This document shows positions 18,268 to 28,900 of a DNA stretch of 64,000 bases, piece after piece. The notes beneath the pieces were generated by a model. That model saw only the letters and a program-made list of their open reading frames with translations, searched no databases and was not told the DNA's origin. A program made the translations under genes and the position numbers. Positions within the stretch are counted from its first letter, which is position 1; each line of letters starts with the position of its first letter. This stretch comes from Gammaproteobacteria bacterium (GTDB taxonomy: Bacteria > Pseudomonadota > Gammaproteobacteria > Steroidobacterales > Foliamicaceae), in assembly GCA_011523505.1 (NCBI GenBank), contig WTGP01000019.1:351980-415979 (forward strand), written 5' to 3'.

Positions 18268-19590
18268 ATGAAAAAATCCCAAACCCCCTCCGGCAAGCGC
18301 GTCGCCAAAGTCAAGGTCAACCTGACCAAGCGAACCGTCGAAGCCCTGCAACCGACAGAGAAGTCCTGGATCGCCTGGGACGACCGGCTCACCGGGTTCG
18401 GCTGCCGCGTGCAGCCCTCCGGCACCAAGTCCTTCCTCGTCAACTACCGCGCAGGCTCCGGCGGGCGCAAGGCCCCCAACAAGCGGGTCGTCATCGGACG
18501 CTTCGGACGCATGGCGCCGGACGAGGCGCGCAGAAAAGCCCAGGATCTGCTCGGGCGCGTCGCGCGGGGAGAGGATCCGGCGGGCGAGCGTGCCGAGGCG
18601 CGCGGCATGCCGACGCTCGGGCAGGCGTTCGAGGAGTACATGAACACCGGCGCGAAGCGGCGGTCGACGACCGAAGCCCTCTACCGCAGCCACATGCGGC
18701 GCTGCTTCGGCGACTGGCACGCTCGCCCGCTCGACGCCATCTCGCGCCGGGACGTGGAGGCGCGGTTCCATCGGATCACCGAGCACAACGGCTGGGCGGT
18801 GGCCAACCAGTCGGTGTCCATGCTGCGCTCGGTCTACCGTCGTCCCTGCGTCGACCGCGAGGGGCTGCGCAATCCGGTCGACCTGTGGTTCGCCGCCGGC
18901 GGGCGGTTCAACCGGTCGAGGCGCCGGCGCATCTCCGCGCCTGCGGAGGTGTTGCCGCTGTGGCGCAAGGGGATCGAGGCCGAGGCAATCGTTCCGGCGA
19001 CGCGCGACATCTTTCTGATCGGCATGTACACGGGAATGCGTCTCGGCGAGATCCAATCCCTGCAATGGGACCGGGTGGACCTTCAGCGGCGCATCCTGCG
19101 GGTCGAGGAAACCAAGACGGGGGAGCCTCTGGAGTTGCCGATCACCCGGCAGCTGGCCGCGATCCTGGGACGGCTCCGCCCGGCTGCGGGCTACCCGGCG
19201 GAGGAGCCGGAAGGCTGGGTGTTTCCGTCGCCGACAAGCAGGACTGGACACATCGTGGAGCTGTCTCACCTCTATCCGCGGATCAGCCGGACGGCCGGCA
19301 CGAAGTTCTGGTTCCACGGCCTGCGCAACTGCTTCATCACGGTGGCGGAGCGCGAACTGATGCTGCCGCGTTCGCTGACCAAGCGCCTGGTCAATCACGC
19401 CCGGCCGTCGGACGTGACCGAGGGCTATGCGGCGGACTGGACGGTCGAGCAGCTTCGCGGGCCCGCGCAGCGGGTGGCCGACCGCATCGATGAACTGCTG
19501 AGCCCGGCGGCGGTGAGCCGGGCCAATGACGGCGGCGACGTCACCGCGCCCGTCCCGGTTTCGGATCGCGCAGGCAACCCGCATCGTTGA
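18268..19590 (+). CDS. Tyrosine recombinase/integrase with DUF4102-type arm-binding domain
   Basis: Integrates and excises the island. 440 residues. Residues ~15-105 resemble the DUF4102 arm-type DNA-binding domain (LTKRTVEALQPTEKSWIAWDD ... GFGCRVQPSGTKSF), ~115-210 the core-binding domain, and the rest is catalytic: Arg258 (TGMRLGE), Lys283 (ETKTGEP), His350 and Arg353 (FHGLRNCF), His377 and Tyr387 (EGYAAD). All six active-site positions are present, so it looks functional. An upstream extension to 18196 lacks a promoter-compatible start. It reads inward from the left end, the normal position for an island integrase. Confidence 0.92.
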   Translation: MKKSQTPSGKRVAKVKVNLTKRTVEALQPTEKSWIAWDDRLTGFGCRVQPSGTKSFLVNYRAGSGGRKAPNKRVVIGRFGRMAPDEARRKAQDLLGRVARGEDPAGERAEARGMPTLGQAFEEYMNTGAKRRSTTEALYRSHMRRCFGDWHARPLDAISRRDVEARFHRITEHNGWAVANQSVSMLRSVYRRPCVDREGLRNPVDLWFAAGGRFNRSRRRRISAPAEVLPLWRKGIEAEAIVPATRDIFLIGMYTGMRLGEIQSLQWDRVDLQRRILRVEETKTGEPLELPITRQLAAILGRLRPAAGYPAEEPEGWVFPSPTSRTGHIVELSHLYPRISRTAGTKFWFHGLRNCFITVAERELMLPRSLTKRLVNHARPSDVTEGYAADWTVEQLRGPAQRVADRIDELLSPAAVSRANDGGDVTAPVPVSDRAGNPHR

Positions 19591-19903
19591 CCCGGGGCCG
19601 GCTCCCGATCGTAGACATCCTGCATGACAAGCCCCAAGTCCTCCAGCCGTGGGGCGAATGGTGGGAGCGCTGACGATGAGGAGGGCGAGTGACCGGGTTC
19701 TCGCCGCGAAGGGTTTCATCCGTTCACTGCCGGGTCGCGCGACCCGGGCGCGTTCCTGGTCCTGAAGAGCCCGCAACGCCATGGACGGGTCGATCCGGCG
19801 GGCTCGCCGGTCGCGGTGTTTGGAGGGCGGGCCGGCAGCCCGCCGTGCCCCGGTCGCGGTTGCGGATGCGGCCGTCCGGCGGGTGGCGACGCCCCGCCCC
19901 GGC
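19591..19903. other. Convergent intergenic region with palindromes
   Basis: No gene is seen between the integrase and the giant minus-strand gene. It holds a perfect 18-bp palindrome (CCGGGTCGCGCGACCCGG, 19730-19747) and a GC hairpin (GGCGGGC / GCCCGCC arms, 19826-19844) that could end the giant transcript, though neither has a T-run. Confidence 0.4.
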
Positions 19904-22900
19904 TCACCACCGCGCCGCGATCTCGACGGCGATGCCGTGCTGCGGCGGCTCGGTGGGGCTTTCCCGGCGCGTGAGCTTCAGTCCGAGCCGCAGGTCCGGG
20001 GCGTTCTCGTCGGACGGTTCGAGGAACCAGCCGACGCTGATGTCGCGGCCGGACCCGGAGACGCCGTAGCCGAGCGTCGGGGCGCCGGTGAAGCGGTCGT
20101 TGAACGCCGGCAGGCCCCAGGCGGCCTCCGCCGTCCACTGCCCGGCGCCGTCCTGGCCCATGGGCACCAGCGGGTCGGAGGCGAACAGCGCATCCAGCCC
20201 GCCGGAGGATTGCCCGCCGAACGCGTGCCGCAGGTTGAAAGAGAGCCCAAGCGGGCTGTCCGGACTCGGGTCGTAGCCGAGCGAGGCGGAGAACCCGACC
20301 TCCCTCATCCCGTCGGCCTCGTGCGCCACGAGGGTGCGGCCCTCGATGTCCAGGACGAGGCCGCGCTTCGGATCGGTCCAGTTGAGCCCGCCGCCGAACT
20401 CCACCCCGAACCCGGTCTCGGCGTCGGCGCCGTCGCGGCGCACGCCCGCCTCGATCTTCGGGGTCAGGCTGCCGCCGCCGGGCAGGCCGAACGTCCAGCC
20501 GCCTTCCAGACCGAGGCGCAGGCGCGTGACCTCGCCGGCGCCCGCCATCATACCCTCGGTCTCCTCGGACGTGGTGCGCGACCACAGCGCGTCGGAGACC
20601 GCCGCCAGCGACGGGCCGCCGCCGTCGCCGGTGAACAGCGAGGCGCGCAGCCCGGCCGTCGCCATCGACCAGCCGATGTCCGCGCGCAGGCTTGCCAGCG
20701 GCGCATCCGGAGATCCGCCCGTGGGCGGGGGCGCCATGCCGCGGACCGGTCCTGCCAGTCCCTTGCGCTCCCCGCCGGGGGTGAGCGCCATGCGTCCCGC
20801 GCCGTGGCCGGCGGCGCCCCAGAGGCTGAAGCGCTCGGAGACGTCCCAGGCGGCGTAGGGAATGGCGGCGGTGAGCGTCGACTCGACCGCGCCGGAACCG
20901 GTTTCGGGGTTGGCGTAGCCGCCGTCGGCGAAGCTCTGCGTGAGCGCCACGCCCGCCAGCCAGTTCCCCCGGGCGTAGTCCGCGCCGAGCAGCGCGGTGC
21001 CGACCTCGCCGTCGAGGTCGAGGGAACCGTCGCGGCCGTTGAACGACGTGTGCGCGCCCCGGCCCCAGAACCCGAGCGTGCCGCCGGCGCCGTCCTCCTC
21101 GCGCGTGTAGGTGAAGCTGCTGCCCATGAGGAGGCTCAGCAGCGTGGCGGACTGCGCGCCGTGGGCGCGGGATGGGCCCTGGCCGGGACCGCCGAGGCCG
21201 GGCGCGCCCATCCCCGCCGCGGGCCCGCCCGGATTTTGGCCGATGCCGCCGGCGCCGACGCCCTGGCCGGGTCCCGCCCCGAGCCCGGCGCCGTGCGGTC
21301 CGCCCGCGACGCCGCCCATGGACGGAGGCTGCGTGCCGAACGGCGCCGGTGCGTGCGCCGGCCCCCAGGGGCCGCCTTCAGGGCCACCGCTCCACGCGCC
21401 GCGGCCGTGCGGATCCGCCGTCGCGCCAGCGACCGCTGCCGCGGCGGTGTCGGCCGCGCAGGCGGCGGGTTCGGCCGGGTCCCCTGGCGCGTTCTCCGCC
21501 GCGTTCTCCGCGCCGGACGTGGCCTCGTCGCCGGATGCCGGTTTGCAGGCGGCGGCGTCAAGTTCGGTTGCGCCGCCCAGGGGCGCGCCGGCGAACGCGC
21601 CCCGGAACCCCGGGGTTCGGGCGCCGCTGCGCGCGGACTCGATGCGCGCCGAGATGCCGTCGATGGCCTGCTCGGCCACCGTCCTGCCGAACCGCGCCAG
21701 CCACGCCGACGGCAGCGGGCCGTCGTTCTCGACCGTGCCGGTGGCGATGCCGCGGGTAATGGCCACGATCGCCGGATCCGGGTTGCGGATCTCGAACTCG
21801 AACGTCTCGTTGCCCTCGTCGATGTCGTCCATCACCGCCCAGACCCGGTGCACGATGCGCGTCTCGCCCTGCTCGAACCTGAGCACGGGGGAACCGCATT
21901 CGACATCGTCATTGAGCCGGGCCGTGCCGGGGATGCAGGTGGTGGACAGCGTGATCGGGCCGGGCGCGGCCCGGTTCAGGACGATCGCGAACTTAAGGTC
22001 CTCGCCTTCCTTCGCGCTCGCGTCCTCGATCCGCACCTCCACGCCCGCGTAGTTCGACTCGTCGTCGTCGCGTACGGTGACGGTCGCCGAGTCCGCGGCC
22101 GCCACCGTGTAATGGGGCTGCGGGCGCACGGTCACCGTAATCGAGCCGTTCGGCTCGTCGTCGCTGTCGTTCACCGTCTGGACGGTGTAGGTCTTCGAGC
22201 CCGAGGCCGGCACCGTCACGGGCTGCTCGCCCGTCTCTCCGGGTTCGGCGTAACGGCCCTGCTCGACGATATACAGCGTCACCTCAAGCGGCTTCGTGGG
22301 CGCCGGCGTGGCGGTCACCGTGAACGCCGCATCGCCGCCCTCGTCGATGGCCGAGCCGGCCGTCACGCTGATCTCGGACTTCGGATCGTCGTCGTCGCGC
22401 ACGGTCACCTGCGCGCTGTCCGGCGTGCCGAGCACGTAGCCTTCGCCCGCCTTGAGCGTCGCCGTCACCGGACCCTCCGGCTCGTCGGCCTTGTCGTCCA
22501 CCGTGGCGACCTCGTAGGTTGCCGAAGTCTCCCCGGCCGGGATCGTGACCGTGTCGCTCCCCTCGTCCTCCGCCGCCACGAAGTCGCTGCCCGCCGGGGC
22601 GTCGGCAATGCCGAGATTCACCTTGAGATCATCCGCCGGCGCCGGATCGGCGGAGACCGTGAACGCGGCGTCGCCGCCTTCGTCGACGGGATCGCCGCCC
22701 GTGATCGTGACGACCGGCGTCTTGTCGCTGGCGGCGATCGTGAGCGTGTGCGTGCTCCGGCTCCCCAGCGTGTAGCCCGTCCCGCCGGTCAGCGTCAGGA
22801 TGACCGTCTCGGCGGGCTCGTCGTCGGCGTCGTCGACGATCGCCACCGGCACGGTCGCGGACTTGGCGAGCGCGGCCAACGTGACGCTGCCGGAGTCCGC

Positions 22901-25900
22901 GATGGTGTAGTCGTCTCCCGCCGCGGCGCCGCCGCCCACCGTGTAGGCCAGCTCCAGCGCCGACGCCGACGGATGGCTCAGCTCGACGCGCACGTGGACC
23001 GTGCCGGCGTCCTCGTCAACCTCCGAGTCCGCCACCGCGAACGAGGCGGCGGGGGCGTCGTCGTTGTCGGCGACGGCGACCGACGCCGAGCCCCGGGCGC
23101 CCGACGGCGTGTAGCGGCCGCCCGCCGAGGGCCGGACCTCCGCGGTGATCGTGCCGTTGTCCTCGTCCACATCGTCGTCGTCGGTCCCGACGGCCAGCGT
23201 CGCCGTGCCCGAGGCGTCGATGCCGACGGTGCGCTGGTACGGCTGGCCGCTTTCCACGAAATCGCCGCTTTCGGTCACGTTCACGTGCACGGTGACCGGC
23301 GCCCCGGGCGCGGGGATGGCGGTCAGCGTGAATGTGGCGTCGGCGCCCTCGGTGACGTCCGCGCCCGGTTCGATGCGGATGACCGGCGGATCGTCGTCGT
23401 CGCGCACCACGACGGTGGCGGACGCATCGGTGGCCGAAGGCGCGTAGCCGGTCCCGTCCTTGACGGTCGCGGTGATGTATCCGTGGGGCTCGTCGCCGCT
23501 GTCGTTATCGGTCCTTACCGTCAGCGTGGCGGCGCCGGACGTGCCGATGGATACCATCTTCTCGCCCGTCTCGCCGTCCGCCGCGAAGTCGCCGCTCTCC
23601 TCGACCTCGACGTTCACCGTGATCTCGGCGGCGGGCGCGGGAGACGCGGTGAGCGTGAAGACCACATCGCCGCCCTCGTCGACCGGCTTGCCCGGCTCGA
23701 CGCTCACCGACGGCAGCGGCGGCGGATCGTCCTTGTCCTCGACCGCGACGACCGCCGAAGCGCTGGCCGAAGGCTCGTAGCCCGCGCCGCCGCTCACGGT
23801 CGCGGTCAGCGTGCCGTCGTCTTCGTCGACGCCATCGGGGCCGCCGGTCCTCACCGTCAGGGTGGCCGTGCCGGACGTGCCGATACTCACGGTGCGCGCC
23901 CCGTCCTCGCCGTCCTCGGCGAAGTCACCGCTGTCCACGACGTTCACGTTCACCGTGATCGCAGACTTCGGCGCGGGAGAAGCGGTCAGCGTGAAGATGG
24001 CGTCCTCGCCTTCCTCGATGTCCGAGCCTGCGGCAATGCTCACCATGGGCGGGTCGTTGTCGCGCACCACGACGATCGTGGAGGCGTTCGTGGCAGAGAG
24101 CGTGTAGCCCTCGCCGGTCTGGATGGTGGCGGTGAGCGTGCCGTCGGGCTCCTCGGTTCCGTCATCGACGGTGGGCACCGCGAACCCGGCCGTCCCGTTG
24201 GGGCCGACCCGCACCCGGCGCGCGCCGGTGCCGCTGCTGGCGAAGTCGCCGCTGTCCACCACATTGACGTTGACGAAGATCGCAGGGCTCGGCGCCGGCG
24301 TCACGGTGACCGTGAACACGGCGTCGCCGCCCTCGGTGATGCTCGCGCCCGGGTCGATGCGCGCCTCCGGCTCCGCCGGCGGTGCTTCCTCGTCGTCGGC
24401 GATGGTGAGCGTGTGGGTGGTCCTGGGCCCGAGGGCGTAGCCGTCGCCGGCCGCGAGCTTCAGGACCACCGTCTCGCCGGGATCGGACACGTCGTCGTCG
24501 GTCACGGACACCTCGATGTCGGTGCTCGCGGAACCGGCGGAGACCGCCAGCGTCCCGGACAGCGCCTCGTAGTCCTCGCCCGCGTCCGCCGTCCCGGAGA
24601 CCGTGTAGTTCAGCGTCAGGGCTTCCGCCGGCGCCGGGTCGAACTCGACCGTCACGCTCACTGCGCCGCCGTCCTCGTCCGCGCTCGACGCGCTTGCGGC
24701 GAACGCCGCCGCCGGCGTGTCCGGCGGGGGCGGGTCGGTGAGCGTCAGCTCTACCGCGGTTTCATCGCCCAGGAAGTAGGGCGAGTAGAACTCGGCGCGG
24801 TTCGCCGGCGGGAGGACGAGCTCGAGGCGCACCGTCTCCTCGCCCTCGGTCCGGCCGTCGTCGCGGGGCACCAGACGGAAACGCTGATACTGAGGCTCGT
24901 CGGCGCTATAGACCGCCACCGGCATGGCGTCGCCGTGCTGCTCCAGCCAGCGGTCCCTGAATCGGTACTCCAGACGGTAGTCCCCGCGCCTGACAGCCGT
25001 GCCCGTGGCCTTGAGGAACACCTCGTCGAACAACGTGTCGTCGTAATTGAACCGCCCGTCCTCGATCACGATCCGCAGCTCGATCGGCTCGCCGTCCTCG
25101 GGCGCCGTGTCCGGCGCGCCCGGCGCCAGCGCCAGGCTGAACGTCGGCGTCGGCTCCTCATCGTCGTCGATGGTCACCGGCAGGTTGGCCGTTACCGAGC
25201 CGTAGTCCGCGCCCGACGCCGCATGGGCCAGGGTGACGTTGTCGTTGCCGGGGCCGTTGTCGTGCGCGGCCGTCACCGTCACCGTCTGCGCGTCGTCCCA
25301 GTCCGAGGCGGTGAACGTCAGCGTGTCCTGGTCGCCGCCCGTGTCCGGGTCGGTGTCCACCGTCAGGTCGGTGCCGGAAGTCCCGGTCACCGTCACCGTG
25401 ACCGCGCCGCCGACCGGCTCGGTGGCGAGCGCGACCGTGTAGGTCGCCTCCGCCCCCTCGTCCACCGTCAGCGCGATGGGCGACAGCACAATGCCCTTGG
25501 TGTCGTCGTTGGCGATGGCCACCGCCCGCGGCGAGCCGGCCAGGGACAGGCCGCCGCCGAACCCGGTCTTCGAGGGCACGCGGCTCCCCGTGCCGTAGGC
25601 GACCGTCACGGTGCGCGCCGCCGCGTCGGCGTTGTCCACCGCGGTCAGTTCGAGCGTCGCCGTGCCGGCGCCCGCGCCGGAGAACACGACCGCCGGGTTC
25701 TGGGCGCTGTGCGCGCCGGACGTGGCGAGCGTGACGCCGGTGTTGCCGCCGGCTTTTTTGGCCAGCGTGTAGTGGGTCGTCACGGTCGCGCCGCTGACGG
25801 TCAGGGGCACGGTGACCGTCTCGCCCGAGACCAGCGTGCGGCCGAGCGTCACCGTTACGTCGGTGCGGTTGCCGCTCCCCGACTCGTTGATGCTCGCGCC

Positions 25901-28900
25901 GCCCGCCGCCAGCGTCACGCCCAGCGCGTCGTCGTTGACGATCGTGTAGGCGCCGGCGTTGTCGGAGCCGACCGACCAGCCCTCCGGCAGCGGGTTCCCG
26001 CTGCTCGCGGCCAGGGTCACGGTCACGGTCTCGTCGGGCTCCGGGGTCGTGTCGCCGAAGACCTGGAGCCGCCAGGTCTGGCTGGTGTCGTTTCGGCCGA
26101 GGGAGTGGGCGACGCAGTCGCCGTCCCATTGCAGCGTGCCGCTCCCGGCGGGCGCTACGAGCCGGTAGTCCTCGCCCGCCGCCTTCGTGGCATTCTCGTC
26201 GCGCACCGCCGTGCCGGCGAGGCACAGGGTGTAGTGCAGGGACTCGCCGGAATCGACGTTCGGCTTGGTCACGGTGAAGTCGAGGTACACATCGGTGCTG
26301 TCGGCCTCGGTCACCGAGGCCGTCGCCGGCGCCAGCGCCACGTCCAGCGCGTGGTCGCGGACCGTCACGGACGCCGCGCTGTCCTTGCCGACGAAGTACG
26401 TCCCGGGGGTGGTGGGTGCAAGCACCGTGACCGTGACTTCGGTGCTCGCTTCGGGCGTTTGATCCGTTTGCGTCGGAACGGTGTAGGTGGCCTGCGCCTG
26501 GTTGGCCAGGATGGTGACCGTCTTGGCGCCCTCGTCGCTCGCGGCCACGAAGTCCCCGCCCCCGCTCTCGGCCACCGTCAGATTGATGGTCATGGGGCTC
26601 GCCGACACCGCGTTGCGGCGCACGGTGAAGGCCGCGCCCGCGCCCTCGGTCACCGCCGAGGCGTCGGCGGCGACCGTGACCGTCGGATCGTTGTCGGCGA
26701 TGTAAACGTCGATTTCTGAGGGCAGCGCACCGCGGGGGTACCAGGGCGGCCGCGCCTCGATGCGCAGCCGCTCGGTCGGCTCGACCACGGCGTCGTCGAT
26801 CAGGTCGAACTCGAGCGTGAAGCTCGTCGCGCCCGCCTTGATGGTCGCAAACTCAGGGTGCGCGTAGGCCGCTTCGTAGTCCTCATCCTTCGTCGCGGCG
26901 TCCTTCCACGGTCCCGGCACGTTCTTCGGGTCGTTCGGGTTAACGACCTGGTCGCGGTCGCGGTAAACGAAGCGGACATCGATGTCCCGGCTGAGCTCCC
27001 GCGAGAGCGTGAGCGCCAGACTCACCGTGCCGTCGCCCTCGGAGACGTCGTGTCGGCCGGTCTTGGTGAAGGCGAAGACGAATTCGTCGTCGGCCACCGT
27101 CGCGTCGAAGCTGTTCGCCGTCGCATCGCGCCCGGCCCCGCCGGGCACGTTGGTGTGGGTGTCGGCGGCGAACTGCGGGTCCGACCCGAGCGCCACGGTC
27201 ACCGTCTCCTCGTCGCTCTCGAGATCGGTGTCGATGGGCTCCAGCTCCAGCGTCGCCACGCGCGCGCCGCGGCCGGCAAAGACCACCGTGGGCGTGAGCG
27301 TGCCCGCATCCTCGATGCGCACGCCGGTGTTCAGCCCCTTTCCGGCGCTGGCGGCCAGGTCGGCGAAGTCGCCGGCCGTGATGTTCGTGCCGGACAGGAC
27401 CAGCGGCGCGTCGAGGCGCTCGCCGGCGAAGAGCGCGCGCGCGAGCGTCACGGTGAACGTCAGCTTGTCGCCCGGGAGTGCCAAACTGCCCTCTGCGGTG
27501 CCTTCGGTGAGGGTGACGGCGCTGCCGCTGCGGGCGAGCGAGACGACGACCCCGACGCCTTCGTCGTCGAGGATGGCGCCGGTGGCGTCCAGCGTTGTTC
27601 CCCCGCCCTCAAGCGTCGCGTTCGAGGGCGCGGAGAGCCTGAGCACCACCGTCTCGTCGGATTCGTCTGCGGTGTCGCCGGTCACCGAGACATTGAGCTG
27701 CTTGGTGGTCTCGCCGGCGGCGAAGGTGAGCGTGCCGCCCGTCAAGGTGGCGTAGTCGGCGCCCGCCGTCGCGGTGCCCGTCCCGGCATCGGCCCACGTG
27801 ACCGTGACCGTCTTCCCGCTCGCCGGCGCCAGCGTCACCGTGAAGCCGAGGTTGGTGCTGCCGGTGTTGCCCTCGGCGACCGCGGCCGATGCGATGGACA
27901 GCACCGGCGCCCCATCGTCGTCGGCCACCGTCGCGCTTACCGCCACCGTGGGCGCATCGGCATAGTCGGCGCCGGAGGCCGAGACTGCATGCACGATCGT
28001 CCCGGTGCTCTGCTCATCCTTGTTGTCGATGTCATTGTCGACCGCCCTCACGGTCACCGTCTGCGGCTCGTTCCAGTCCGACGGCTTGAAGGTGAGCGTG
28101 GCCGGACTCATATCCAGCACGACGCCGGAAGACGAGTGGGTCACAGTCACATCGCCGCTTGGCGCGTGGCTGAGGCGCAGCGTATAGCTTGCCTCGTTCT
28201 CCTTGACGTTTGTGGTTCCCGGATCGTCGGCCTCGGCGAGCGCTATCGCGTCCGTCGAGGCGACGACCGTGCGTATGTCGTTGTCTTCAACTGTCACCAG
28301 CACCGAGCCGATGGTGATTCCGTGGTAGGCATGGGTGTTGTCCGACGGGACCGCCGCGGCGTGGGTGAGGGCGACGTTCCGCTCGCCTACACCGTCGGCG
28401 TCCTCCACGGCGCGCACCGTGACCGTCTGCGGCGTCTTCCAGGTGCCTCCGGCGCCGGGGGTGAAGGCAATCATTGCGCTCGCCCCGGCCGCGCCGGACG
28501 GACCCTGCACGGTGACCGCCGAGGGGTCGCCGGAGGTCACGGTAACGTTCACGGCGGCGCCGGGGTCGGACCCGAGCATCAGGGTGTAGGTTCCCGGGTC
28601 GCCGCCCTCGGCGAGCGCCAGCGCACCGGCCGACACCGTGACTCCCGGCTCGTCATCGTCGAGCACGTCCACCGACACGCTGCCGGCGGTCACGCCCGCA
28701 TAATTGGTGCCGGCTGCGCTCACGGCGTGGGTGATGGTGGCGCTGCGCTTGCCGCCGGCGTTGTCGAGGCCGTCGTCCACCGCGGTCACGGTCACGGTCT
28801 GCGGATCGCTCCAGTCGCCCGGCGCAAAGACGAGGCTCGCCGGGGTGACCGTCGCCGCCGTGGTGTCGCCGCTGGTGGGCGTCACCGTGACCGAACCGTC

